Below the pieces are notes generated by a model, which saw nothing but the letters and a program-made list of their open reading frames with translations, did not search any database and was not told the origin of the DNA. Positions 1 to 10,281 of a DNA stretch of 32,520 nucleotides are shown one piece after another. This stretch comes from Spirogloea muscicola. Lineage: Eukaryota; Streptophyta; Zygnematophyceae; Spirogloeales; Spirogloeaceae. Each line of letters opens with the position of its first letter. Position 1 is the stretch's first letter. The stretch covers positions 305,067-337,586 of the forward strand of contig WELB01000113.1 in NCBI GenBank assembly GCA_009602725.1, written 5' to 3'. Position numbers and translations under genes: made by a program.

Positions 1-239
1 GTCGCTCTTGCGACGACGAGTTTCGGCCTGTTTGCAGCGTGCTCAGGCTAGTGCCTTGCACCAGAAAGCTGGACGAGCTCTAGTAGGTGGCAGAAGGGCT
101 CCGTTCCTGGCATCTAGTATTCATGCATCGAGTAGTGACCTTTATGTTTTGACCCGTGGTTATTGAGCGGGTCAATCTGCTGTAGGTTATGTAGATTTTT
201 AGATGTGCTTGCCTTTGTACCTGGCCATTTGGCCTACAT
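1..239. other. window-edge intergenic sequence, nothing recognised
   Basis: No open reading frame with recognisable content and no RNA gene is visible here. The stretch leads into the first copy of the dispersed hairpin repeat. It could be the downstream flank of a gene lying outside the window. Confidence 0.4.
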
Positions 240-480
240 TTCTTTCTAATACACGATGCCTCTCCCTTCAGAAGCGGAGTCTTCGAATGGAAGAAAGACG
301 CTTCCAGGAGAAGCCGGTAGCTGTGAGAGAAGTGGCTCTCCCAATGGGGGCAAGGGCTGTGAGTAGCCAGCCCGACATGAGCAATGTCTGAAGGGGCCAG
401 AGGAAGACGCTAAAGCACACAAGGAACCAAGAGCTACGAAATACTCAGTAACCCCTGTTCAGCAGCCGCAGATTGGCCAA
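240..480 (+). repeat. dispersed hairpin-repeat copy (plus orientation)
   Basis: This stretch shares ordered blocks with copies at 6040-6260 and 6770-6835. The blocks are GGAAGAAAGACGCTTCCAG, then AGTGGCTCTCCCAA, then the core GGCTGTGAGTAGCCAGCCC (about 354-373), then GAAGGGGCCAGA, and a 3' block close to CCCCTGTTCAGCAGCCGCAG (about 452-472). The short reading frame across it (203-391) is repeat-derived and is not called as a gene. No target-site duplication was resolved by eye. Confidence 0.75.
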
Positions 481-540
481 AGGCAGGCATTAGTTGCAGT
501 TTACAGAATGCGGCTTTTGCCTGATTTGCAGCACTAGCAA

Positions 541-695
541 GCTCTGGCTTAATCAACGTGTTGGGCGCGCTCTAAGTCAGGCCACCGGCTTCCGTGGCGG
601 CCATCCGGCTCCCAAGTTAGCTTGTCTGATTTGCATGTGCTCACCTGTGGGTACTCATGTCACACTGCTGCCTTAACCACCTTAGCATAGGGCTT
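541..695 (-). repeat. dispersed repeat copy, inverted relative to 7770-7905
   Basis: The reverse complement of this stretch aligns with about 7770-7905. Shared blocks are AAGGTG...AAGG, GACAT/GACATCAATACCCAC, GTGAGCACA, GACAAGCTAACTTGG, GGAGC, GCCGCCACG, GGCCTGACTTAGAGCGCGCC. The match is roughly 130 bp with scattered substitutions. It shows that the repeat family occurs in both orientations within this window. Confidence 0.7.
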
Positions 696-827
696 CGTTT
701 AATGTAGCCTTATTATTTTCTGCACTCGGTTTTGCCTGAACACTTCCCACCAGCAAGTGCTCAATCGGCAGCAGACAAATTCACACAAGGAAGCCTCGGC
801 TGCAGCAAGGCCAGTGCCAAGACTCAA

Positions 828-3800
828 CTAGGTGCCAAATTTGTGCCGGTACAGTGGTGGTGGCAGCTGCAACAGCACGTCCGCCCAAGGTTTCTCCACG
901 ACCAGGATGGAGCTTGTTGACGTGTGCGCCAAGAAAAGGCACGGATCAGCGAGAGCCACTACGCTAAATTTGCTCTCACCCGTGCGCTCTGCATCTTTGC
1001 TCTCCTCAGCTGCGCCGCTTTTGCGCTGACGTTTCCGCCTCACCTGGTTGCCAGCAAGGCTGCCAGGCTCGCCGGCAACGTGCAATGTGCCCCCGTCCAA
1101 GTGCTCTACGCTCCCGTTCGGAGTACTGGTGGATGCAGAAGGGTGCTCAGGGTGGGGCGTGCTGCTATCAGGCACTGGAAGGTTGAGGTTGATATGGCAC
1201 ATCGCCCTGCACAGAGATAAAGGAGTACAATTGAAGCATGTCATGCTCAAAGTCGAATTTGGACAGAAACCAGGGTTTAGTATCATGTTGTCAGGCAAGA
1301 CGACATAGTCCATCCCTGCCTCAACCAGGGGAGTGGTGAAACATGACACGTTGAGCAAAACCTGCATTGCAATCTGCTCCCCAAACGCTAGCCAAAGCTC
1401 TAATTACATTCAAACTCTGGTTGACTCCAATTGACAACAGGCGAAGCTGCTGCAGTAATATGGATGAGCGTGCTACCTGGAGCTATATGCAATGATGGAG
1501 TTGGCATCAGGGGCTGGTGGGAGGGAAAGCCCCGAAATGCCGCCAGGGAGCTCCAGCAAGCTCCTCGGCAGCCGCGAGCCGCTCTCCTTGGACCACGCCG
1601 CCAACTGTCGAGCCTCAACATCCAGTACGTGCACGCGATTGACAGACGTGCCAACGACGAGCACGTCGCTGCTGGGGTGGAAGGCCAGTGCCATCGGCAG
1701 TCCGCTGTCAAGCACGGGAAGCTCCCAGTGGTGCCTGTCGAGAGCAATAATTAATGCGTGAGATGCACTCACAGTGACCCTGCATGAAGTCAGCGCCAAA
1801 AATCAAAGTTGACTTAAATCTGCTCAGTCAAGTCTTACCGCACACCGTCCAGCTTCTGTAGTAATGTCAACCAGGAACCTACCTCAGTCTGTCCAGGTTG
1901 TAAACATTGGTGCGACCACCAGCGACGGCCGTTGCCAGCCACTGGCCGTCGGCGCTGACACTCATCATTCGGACGGCGGGCACCGCGCCGTCAAGCTCCA
2001 TTGCACTCCTAGCCGAGGACGGGGCAAAGTGGTGGAGCTCCTCACAAGTCTCCAGATCGACAACCTGAGTAGCACATCCAGAGGGCACACATATACCAGG
2101 TTAGCCAAGGCCACACATGTACTTGCCAGCACGATCACTAGTACCAAGCTCAGTGACTGTCTTATGTTAGAGAGTTGGAAAGTCAAAGCAATGCCATATC
2201 ATTGCAGCCGCGACTGGGAGGCAAGCACGCAGCGCTGCCACTGCAGCGGTCTTGTCTGAGTTGCTTGTCAAGCTCTCACAATGCTCAAGCTGCGTCCAGA
2301 AAATGCACTCACCACAATATTGCCCTGCTTGGCAGCCAGCAACAGCTTGGAGGAGTCACCGCTGAAGGCCACAGCGTGCGCGGCTGGGAGGCGAGTGGGA
2401 AGGTGCCGGCGGCGGACTGACCAGCGCAGCGCGTCGCCTTGTCCAACCGATGACAGCCCACTGCTCAGGCAGGTCTCCCCAGGTTGGTGGCGCCCGACGA
2501 CTTGGCCAGTTGCAGCACCGGTCGAAGTCAGCTCATACAATCGGGGCTTGGCGGCATCAGACAGCGCCACATGGCGACCGTCGGCGGAGATGGCGCTGCA
2601 CGCAAGGTGGAGACATCCTTCACCGGGCTTGATGACCACCACCTTGCGTGGCGGCCTAGTGGCAGTCTTGCCAGCATCCGGGGCCTGCTCACCACCTCGT
2701 TTGCCATGGCTGAGTGAAGTTGGCCCGTTGCAAGCAGTGCCGCTATGGTGAGCCGCTGCCATCGCTGCTGCCAGCTTCGCCTTCTTCCGAGGGGACGCAA
2801 AGCCATTTGCTTGCGGGGCTGCTATAGCGGCAGCAGGGCCGCCGACAGCAACCTGCAAGGACGTCTGCCGCAGCGGCAAGCTCGCCTTGATGCCGGGTTG
2901 CAGCTGCCAGACTTCAACCGAGCGGGCATGCTGCGCGAGGAGCAGCAGCTGCCCGTTGGGGCCGGCGGTTGCCAGCTGCATAGGCGGTCGCTGCGGCGCA
3001 GCGCAAACATGGTGGGGGTAGAAGTCGAGGAATGCAGTGGCAGGGTACGTGAGGAGCTGCGCATCGGCGCCGCCCGAGACCAGCATCGGAGTGCCCGATT
3101 GCCGCCATCGACCACCCCCCCGCATCTCCACAGCTGCTGCTGGCCGCCGCCGCCGCCGCTTCCTTGGCAAGCCCTGCTGACGCACCTCCTGAACACCTGC
3201 GCTGGCACTGCCGCTGCTTTCACTAATGATGGCGGCCTATTGGCAGATCAAGGAGTCGCTTCTGCTCGTGCTGGTGGAAATTTATCAGGTGACGGGTGCA
3301 GAGGGCCGACCACCCACCTCCTTCTTCAGCTGGGGCGGCAGCCACGCAGAGGGCACGCACATCGTGTGAGTGTGACCGACGGGCGCCCACGTATGCCCAG
3401 GGGCCAGCGCGACCAGCGGCAGCGGCAGCATCGGAAGGTGCTGATGTTGTGGCGCCTCCTGAGACACGGTCGCCGGCGGTGCTCAGCCCCGTGCCAAGCC
3501 TCTGGTACATCACCACCTGGCCGTCAACGCCGCCGGAGAAGACGGCAGCCTGCGATGGCGAGGCAGCGAGTGCAAGCACATCTGCCCGATGCCGTGTCTG
3601 TGCCTGTAGCAGTGTGCCAAGGCTGCCATCCCAGAACTGTGTGGCGCCGGCACTGTCACCGCTGACCACAGTGCCGTCCCTGCAGCAGCAGAGCCGCATT
3701 CAACAAGCTCTCCAAGCGACAGCAAGGAGCCATAGATGGAGCTGCAGATAGGAGCGTGACTGCCCATGCCACGGTGACGGAGGAAGAAAGGAGGAGGGAG

Positions 3801-5627
3801 AGGAGGAGAAGAGCCAGGAGCGCCAGAAAATGGAGGACTAGTGAGACAGCAGTGGGAAGAAAGACATGGGAAGGTATAGGATTGAAGGGTGGAGGGAGGG
3901 GTTACGACTCAATAAATTCATTACACACAGACTAACAGGCACAAGAGCAGGGGGGAGAAAGGAGGGGGGGCAGGAGGACAGAAGAGCACAGGGGAAGCAG
4001 AGAAGGGCAAAGGTGAGAGCCGCAAGAAGAGAGGAAGTAAGCAATAGCATGCGGGACCGCAGAGGGAGGCAAGACTGACCTGAGTACAAGAAGCGACCAG
4101 ATGCAGAGGTCGTGGGCGGGCGCGCCGGCACCTCCAAGACCAGCCGTGATGCGGTACACCTCTCGCGCGCCAGCCACGTCCCAGCACCGTATGCACCTGC
4201 CGATCAGCGGCAAAGGGCAGCGTTCGCCCTTGAGTAATAGGCGCAGGGCAAGATGCTCACTGACGGCACTGCCGCCAGGCAGTGCCTTGCATGACGACAA
4301 GACAACCAGTCAACGCCCAAAATTTCTTCAAAGAGGAAGCTTGGGAAGTCGCATGGGCGAGACAGACTAACCCATCTGAGCCCCCGGCAAAGATCTGTGA
4401 CGCCGTTGCATTCCAAGCGACTGACAGTATTCTTCCTGCGCAGAGCCAGAGTCACAAGAGCGGTTTGTGCCTCCACTCCATGCAAACGGCGGCGGCATGA
4501 GGATGGCGCCTTGAAAAGAAGGCTGCGAGAACCACAAGCGCAGACAAACCCTTGCGTCAATGCGGCGGCGGCGGACCTTTGACTCTGGGGAAGGCGCGAC
4601 GGTACACGAGGCCTGGAAGCCCCTCCTCGGCGGCGAAGAGGCGCACGCACCCATCGTCGCAGGCCACCGCTACGAGCTGCGACTGCGGGGAGCCGCCGGG
4701 CGGCGATGCTGCGCCGCCGGTGCGGTCGTCACTACTGCTGGCATCGTCATCAGAGTCTGAGTCGTTGTCCTCCTCCTTGGAGGAAGTGCTGGCGGCACCG
4801 CCGCCCACGACTTCGTCTGAGGCGCGAGGCTCGGCGACCATGGCCCACACGGGCCCCCCGAAGGAGTCTACGACGGCCTGCGCAGAGGGCGGCAGGGCCA
4901 GCGTGAGCTCCCGGCGGCTGCAGCAAGCGACCTTGGAGCATGGAATAAATTACAAAAAGTAAAGAACGAAATGGGGCTGCTGATATTCAAGAGCGGCTGT
5001 GAGAGCCAGCCAGGTGCATACATAGGGGGCTCATGACTGTATCAGCGGAGCCACAGGCTAGGCAAGACAGGGCGCTCCTAGAACCCCCCTTTCAGCATCA
5101 AGGAAGTCAGGTGAGCTGAGGTGGGGGAAGAGCAACCCCGCTGCGCAAGCCAGAGGCTGCTGCAAGGGCGTGACCGCCATGGCGGTGGTGCAAAGCCAGC
5201 GCTTGGGACCGCTGGATAGACGCATGCGGTAGCAGGACACAAGTCTCAAAGGCACCGAGATCCCATCAAGTGCTGCACCCTGTTCTGTGGCGCCGCTCGT
5301 CAGCTTGAGAATCCAGGAGACGTGCCTTGGGAGCGAGGCTGCCGAGCTCGTGCTCGGCAAGGCGGCCGTCGAGGCCCGCCGAGAAGAGGCGCCCGCGCTG
5401 GCGCCCGGGCGCCGGCAGCGCCCAGGCCAGCGCCGTCGTCGCGGCGCCCTCTCGCCCCGGGGCGCTCTGCGACGGAGTAGCAGCGCGGGGCAGGCGTCAG
5501 CCCCCGCCGCCAAGGCCGCCGGGACATGCGGGGGCGGCGGCGGCGGCGGCGGCGGCGGTACCAGCTCGTAGGCCCAGCCGACGGAGCCCACCGCCAGCGC
5601 CGCCGGCGCCGCCGGCGGCGGGGCCAT
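828..5627 (-). CDS. UTP4: UTP4/cirhin-like WD40 protein of the small-subunit processome (nine exons)
   Basis: UTP4 belongs to the t-UTP subcomplex, which binds nascent pre-rRNA in the nucleolus and supports Pol I transcription and early 18S processing. Exons traced on the minus strand: 5627-5562, 5466-5326, 4877-4577, 4325-4080 (internal junction unresolved), 3679-3318, about 3139-2313, 2064-1883, 1734-1477, 1206-828. Landmarks follow the family order: RLFSAGLDGRLAEHEL, VVDSFGGPVWAM, LVAVACDDGCVRLF, CIRCWDVAGAREVYRI, GTVVSGDSAGATQFWDG, SHSHDVRALC, LVSGGADAQLLTYP, CHINLNLPVPD. The C-terminus VEKPWADVLLQLPPPLYRHKFGT-stop (read in two parts) matches the conserved cirhin tail. The protein is roughly 900 aa, longer than the usual about 690. 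The excess comes from Ala/Ser-rich loops and an acidic insert (SKEEDNDSDSDDDASSSDD) in one propeller blade. The start is least certain: the ATG at 5627 lacks the roughly 30 residues usual before the first blade. Intron 2 carries a repeat copy and may use a GC donor. Confidence 0.9.
3770..4060 (+). other. polypurine tract in a UTP4 intron
   Basis: The 400-nt UTP4 intron (4079-3680) is strongly purine-rich on the plus strand, with runs such as GGAGGAAGAAAGGAGGAGG, so the transcript is pyrimidine-rich throughout rather than only near the acceptor. No coding content was seen. A similar tract lies in RNA polymerase I subunit intron 10. Confidence 0.6.
4965..5175 (+). repeat. dispersed hairpin-repeat copy inside UTP4 intron 2
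   Basis: This stretch shares, in order, GGCTGCTGATATT, CGGCTGTGAGAGCCAGCC, GTGCATA, TCATGAC, GGAGCCA-AGGCTAGGCA, GACAGGGCGC, CCCC, TCAGCA, GGAAGTCAG, GAGCTGAGG, and AGAGCAACCCCGCTGCGCAA-CCAGAGGCTGCTGCA with 14330-14520. A third partial copy begins at about 14851. The insertion accounts for about half of the 448-nt intron, and the flanking UTP4 exons remain in frame. Confidence 0.8.
5467..5561 (-). other. putative 95-nt UTP4 intron 1 carrying a CGG/CCG tract
   Basis: The frame that reads SAGLDGRL in exon 2 meets a stop codon a few codons upstream. A GT...AG intron joining CTG|GTACCG to CGTCGCAG|AGC restores a continuous blade: VGSVGWAYEL joins SAPGREGAATTALAW. Most of the intron is GC-rich, with a CCG run at about 5529-5558. 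Without the intron, the CCG run would encode polyproline and shift the frame. This is inference from frame and homology; no transcript was available. Confidence 0.55.
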
Positions 5628-5764
5628 GGAGCGGGTGGCGCGCTTCGCCTCCGGGGTTCGGGGTTTAAGCTGGCGGCACGGTGGCTCGCTCGGGGCAGTA
5701 GAGGCCCCACCGTCACGTGCGCCTTTGCAGCGTGGCGCTGCACTCGCTGCTTCGACGGTGGGCT

Positions 5765-6290
5765 TCAGTGAGAAGAAGCAAGCGCGACCACATTAACTGG
5801 TGGCTGGGAGAGGCCAGCCCAAAGGAGTGGACAAGGTCTGAAGGAGCCGGAGTGCTACGGACTGAGACAGCAGCAAGCAGACTCAAGCGGAAGAAGAAGT
5901 GGCTCTCCAAGTGCGAGCAGGCGCGCGCGGTGCGCATGGAAGAAAGACAGTGTGCATGGACGAGAGACTCTTCCAGTAGAGTGCGATGGCTGTGCAAGAC
6001 CAGCCCAGGGAGAGATAATAAAGAAGGTGCGAAGGGGCCAGAAAAGAGAAGTGGCTCTCCCAAAGGTGGCAAAGGCTGTGCAAAGCCAGCCCGAAAAGAA
6101 TTGACAAGGTTCGAAGGGGCCACAAGCGCTGACACAGAGCTTGGGTACGATGAATCACTCAACAACCACGAGTGAGGAGCCAGAACAGGCTTAAAGCAAG
6201 TCAAGTGGTCAAGTGGTGACTGGGTGCTCAATATCCCCTGTTGAGCAGCCGCAGGTCAGAGAAACTAGTCTCCGGGTAGCAGGTCTCCTG
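5765..6290 (+). repeat. cluster of hairpin-repeat units upstream of UTP4
   Basis: At least three cores lie head to tail: GGCTGGGAGAGGCCAGCCC (about 5802-5820), GGCTGTGCAAGACCAGCCC (about 5988-6006) and GGCTGTGCAAAGCCAGCCC (about 6074-6092). They are followed by GATGAATCACTCAACAACCACGAGTGAGGAGCC (read in two parts), which also occurs near 14250-14285, and by the 3' block CCCCTGTTGAGCAGCCGCAG (about 6236-6255). The first unit, 5771-5880, matches 20808-20920 over about 110 bp. The cluster begins roughly 140 bp before the UTP4 start codon, so it occupies that gene's promoter side. Confidence 0.8.
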
Positions 6291-6680
6291 TCTACAGCCA
6301 GAGACTGCAGCCAAAGCGCGACCAGCACACAGATGAAGCGCGTGTGTCATTGACTGCTGCAGCGATACTGACATGCACATGCGAAACACCTGGGCGAGAG
6401 AGCTTGCTGCAATCGGCCTGGTCCCCTTGGAAACGTCGGGACACCGCGCTGCGCGCCAGCCGGTGCAGGAGCTCGACAGAGTGAAAGGGACACCAAATCA
6501 GATGAGACGAAGCGCCCTCGAAAGGTGGTGACTGGAAGGCCAGCTTAATCAGGATGCACAAGGCCAGAGAGAAAGCGCGCGGTGCGCAAAGCGCGGTGCA
6601 CATAAAGTGGTAGGCCAAATACACTGTGCAGGCAAATGCCAGTGTGAAATTGAGGCTACACAGAGCGAAGCCCAAAAAGG
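6291..6680. other. intergenic, GC-moderate, no gene recognised
   Basis: Repeat-related words such as GAAAGCGCGCGGTGCGCA recur here and at 5911-5936, 6865-6885 and 7513-7530. No gene-like frame or RNA gene was recognised. It is probably decayed repeat sequence between better conserved copies. Confidence 0.4.
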
Positions 6681-6689
6681 AAGGACGAC

Positions 6690-7130
6690 TCTTCCAGTAG
6701 AGAACAATGGCTGTTATTGGCTAGCAGAAAGGAGAAAATAACAAAGGTCGAAGGGGCCAGAGAAGTTCTGAAGCACACAGCGACTCAATTGGCCACTGGG
6801 TGCAACTTCCCGTATCGAGCAGCCTCACGTCAGAGAGAAGGGGCGCGAAAGTAGTCTCGGAGAGAAGGCGCGCGGTGCGCATGAAATTGAAATCAGAAGA
6901 AGCGGGAAGCCCAAGCTTCGTTTAGACTTCATGCCTTCCCGCTCTTTGGATCTTGTCCAACCTTGTTTGTCCTTTCTGTTCTGATCTTGTGCATTCCTTT
7001 GGGCTGGCCTTCACAGCCATTGGAAGAGGTCATTCTGTTCTGGGCTGGCTTTTCACAGCCCCGGCCTCCTTCGGAAGAGCTCACTCCTTCCTTTACAATC
7101 CATGCGCACTGCACGCCATCTCTTTGTAGC
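6690..7130 (-). repeat. hairpin-repeat copies, mixed orientation
   Basis: A plus-oriented piece (ACGACTCTTCCAGTAGAG, GAAGGGGCCAGAGAAG, CAGCCTCACGTCAGAGAG; about 6690-6840) is followed by minus-oriented cores GGGCTGGCCTTCACAGCC (about 7001-7018) and GGGCTGGCTTTTCACAGCCCC (about 7042-7062). TCGGAAGAGCTCACTCCTTCC lies just after the second core. The orientation switch marks a junction between copies. Confidence 0.7.
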
Positions 7131-7505
7131 CACCTGCGTCGTCTCGGTTGCNCGCCGCCGCGGGGCTTGAAGCGTCGGGAGGAGCAGCTGTCGCTGGCGC
7201 AGGCACGGGGAACTGCTGCCCAGCCGAGGGTGACCGGGGGAACTCGGCAGCGGCGAGGCAACCAGAGGGGCGGGGGCAGGGTCTGGCGCGGCCTTGAGCG
7301 TGGCGCCCGAAGAAGCCCCGGGGCCTGGCGCGGCCATGAGCTCGTCGGCGCCAGCTCGCCAGCCGGCGGCAGCGGGGGGCGAAAGGACCGCCGCCGCCGC
7401 CGCGGCGGCGGCGGCGGCGGCGCGGGGGGCAAGCGCGGGCGCGCCAACGGTCGGGTTGGGGGTGGGCCAGAAAAAGGACAGGAGATGCAGGGGGAGGGCG
7501 GGTGA
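7131..7505 (+). other. GC-rich island between repeats, possible captured first exon
   Basis: Composition jumps to very high GC, with a GCC/GCG-type run near 7385-7425 and one undetermined base at 7152. A plus frame from the ATG at 7336 gives a low-complexity Ala-rich peptide (an Ala run of about 11) that ends at 7581 inside repeat sequence. No family was recognised on either strand. The island resembles the 5' ends of genes elsewhere in the window (UTP4, LIFEGUARD, Pol I subunit). It may be a captured or stranded promoter/first exon rather than a working gene. Confidence 0.35.
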
Positions 7506-7599
7506 TAGAGGGGCGCGCGGTGCGCATGAAATTCAAAGAGAGGCCAATTCTAGCATTACTAATGTCCTGGTAACGGGGTAATGGGTTGGCTAAGGGGGG

Positions 7600-8000
7600 C
7601 ACTAATATCCTCGAGTGAGCACATACATATGACAAGCTAAGCTGAGGAGCCAGACCACCACATGGAAGAAAGGAAGCATGGAAGAACGACTCTTCCAGTA
7701 GAGGGCGATGGCTGTGAACGGCCAGCCCCAGGAAAAGAGAGAAGGCGCGCGGGGCTACTTAATACGGTGACCTAAACTAAGGTGCCTAAGGTGACATCAA
7801 TACCCACGGGGTGAGCACAAACAAATCCGACAAGCTAACTTGGGGAGCTGGAGCGCCGCCACGAAAGCAGGAGGCCTGACTTAGAGCGCGCCCTGCACAG
7901 GTAAAGAATGAACATAGTTCGAAGGGGCCAGAAAAGGCTTAAAGCCAGTCAACAAGTGGTCACTGGGTGTCCAATATCCCCTAATGCTTGTAGTGTGCAC
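7600..8000 (+). repeat. hairpin-repeat copies upstream-side cluster end
   Basis: Two related units begin with GTGAGCACA...GACAAGCTAA (about 7614-7640 and 7811-7842). Also present are ACGACTCTTCCAGTAGAGGGCGATGGCTGTGAACGGCCAGCCCC (core about 7709-7729), GAAGGGGCCAGAAAAGGCTTAAAGC, and the 3' block CACTGGGTGTCCAATATCCCC (about 7960-7981). The 7770-7905 segment is the inverted partner of 541-695. Confidence 0.75.
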
Positions 8001-8994
8001 TACATGACCATTCATCAGCCCGCTCACTAAGCTCGTCGGACCTGTGGCTTCTGACGAGAAGCTGCTCCACAGCTACATATGTGTATTTGCCCATTCTGTA
8101 GCCACCTGCATCTGTGTAGCATTTGTCGTTCAATCCAGTGTGATTGAATGACTTCACAAACGGAGCGCCTCAGGTGCTGGCCTTCTGGCAGCCAGCGTCG
8201 TTTGTTCTCCAATAATTTTGGGGCATGGTTGAGGGTGCATAAGGGCAAAGGGCAGCTGTAATGGCCAGCCAAAGTGCAAGTAACAAGTGGTCCTCTAGAA
8301 GAAGGGGCGATGGTTGAGTAATGTCACCAGCAGAGTCACTGGCGCATCTGTAGTGCAGGATTTAAGGGGATGGGCCTCTACAAAAACAGGCATGAATTTT
8401 GAAGGGCTTACTGTTTGGGCGCGGTATCATACTATATCAGCATAATAGGAGGCACACTAAGCAAAGAGCAAGTGTCTCCGACGCACAAGGATGCTTCACT
8501 TGGCACAGCAATGCGCCTTTATTGCTTGTAGCGCTTGAACGATGTAAGGGCGGCATACAGCAATGCGAGTTGCTTCACAGGTGGCTGGACGCTTTTGTTG
8601 GATGCTTGCAACTTGAATGTCAGACAAGTAGCAGACAGGTACATTAATATTACTTTCAAAGTCGCACTTGAGGTTCATATTAGACCTTCTGCAAAAGCTC
8701 ACCCCCTTCATCTAGAGTGGCTCGTTATGACAATATTTGACGGGAGGGTCTGCGACTTGCCAGGCACGGACCACAACTGGTAACATGTGCTGGTGATATA
8801 AAGAACCTCGCTAAACAGTAGCTGCACAGCTACCTGGCCTCCCACCCAAGACTTTCATTAAGCCAAGAACTTGCACATCCAGAGGGTCCTTAACGGCATG
8901 TCTGACAACACGCGCTCAACCCAAAGCGCTGCATTCGAGGAGCTGGGTGATGGTTATCAGAGGCGCCAATAGCCTCAAGCTGCGCCCACATCCA
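8001..8994. other. intergenic, includes the probable RPL9 3' UTR
   Basis: About 1 kb with no recognisable coding content. The part nearest 8994 lies directly downstream of the RPL9 stop codon and should include its 3' untranslated region. Short frames here (for example 8399-8647) show no domain or biased composition and are not called. Confidence 0.5.
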
Positions 8995-10281
8995 TCAACC
9001 CGCTTCCTCAATGGTGCCCCTCTCACTGACGTATATTCCATCGAGAAAATATCGAATGTCCTTCTTCTTCACGTGGCAAATCTGCACAACAGTCACCTCC
9101 CCAGCAACGCTTGAGACTTGCTTGCAAGCCTGGGTTTTATGAACATAGCTAAGAGTGCCACACAAGACTGAGGAGAATTTCACTACCCACCCACTTGAGA
9201 AAGTGCAAGGCAGAATGGCTCGACGTTTTGGAGTGCCAATTAACGTAGTAAAGGCAGCACCAGTCAATACTGCCAACTAGGTCTGCTACTTCACAATGGT
9301 CTTCGTTGCGCGACACATCATATGCACGAAAATGTGTCATTCACGAACGCCTTACTTCTTGATCACAAAGCATAAGCGGTCGACTCAATTGCCAACGTCA
9401 ACTTGGTTCATAGCAAAGCTTTCGGTGCCAGCAGCAGACGTGACCAGGGAAAGCAGGCAAGTGGACACTCACCTGATTGACAAGGGCGGCCGACCGTGAC
9501 ACCAGCTCGATGTCGTTACCGTCAATGACGAGCTCATCCTTGACCTTCTCTGACCGCGTGACCGTCACGCCGCTGAGCATGTCCACCTTCCTTACCTGGT
9601 GAGACACAGAAGCAACAACGTCAAATGACATTCCCAAACAACCTGCCAGCTAAACGCAGCACAGAGGAACACAAGAGCGCTCATGTCTAGTCAAGGGCAG
9701 ACGCGCTGCGAGGGTCAGGGTTGCGCATCACTACACATTCAGCTGCGACCAGCAACCCATGAACTAGCCGCCAGCAGCACGGGTTGAGGACAACCACAGA
9801 GCGCCATCATGCCAATGCAGCCAGAGCCACGGACGCGGAGTCAAGCCCGTCGAGCGCGACGAGGGGCAAGGGAGCGGCGACACAAGGCTATTGCCTTCGG
9901 TGGGGCTGTGGGGCGCACCTTCTTCTCTCCGAGGAAGTTCCGAATCTCGATGCAGTCCTTGGCCTGTGTAATGGAGGCGTTGATGGGGAAGTGAGCGTAG
10001 ACGAAGCGCATCTTGTAGCGGAAGCCCTTGGTGACGCCCTTGATGAGGTTCTGGACGTGCGAAATGGCGGTGCGGATGGCGGCCATGGTCTTGCGGGTGC
10101 CGAACCACGCGTCGATGCGCAGCGAGCGGCCGCCCTCGGCGAGCTGGAAGTCGAGGTGCAGGTGCTTGAAGTCGCGCGTCAGCACGCCGCGGGGGCCCGT
10201 GACGCGGATCTTCTTCGCGCGGATCTCCACCTTCACGCCCTCCGGGATGGCCATCGTCTCCGACGCCAGGATGGTCTTCAT
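8995..10281 (-). CDS. RPL9: 60S ribosomal protein L9 (uL6), three exons
   Basis: Cytosolic large-subunit protein uL6, which sits near the GTPase-associated centre. Exons on the minus strand are 10281-9919 (121 codons), 9595-9473 (41 codons) and 9081-8995 (28 codons plus stop). All junctions are phase 0 with GT-AG borders (AAG|GTGCGC, CACCAG|GTA, CAG|GTGAGT, GTGCAG|ATT). The 190-aa product is close to the family's usual about 190. Conserved segments in order: [120 protein letters not shown]. The start was chosen because MKTIL is the universal N-terminus; the frame stays open upstream but crosses an N at 10363 and is low-complexity. It is divergent from the SRAP gene. Confidence 0.97.

Noticed and set aside
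2745-3665. 306-codon plus-strand frame
   Set aside because: It is antisense to UTP4 exons 5 and 6, which are supported by homology. The product is Arg/Gln/Pro-rich noise.
7336-7581. Ala-rich plus frame in the GC island as a gene
   Set aside because: The poly-Ala frame follows from a GCC/GCG repeat, ends inside repeat sequence and has no supporting downstream exon.
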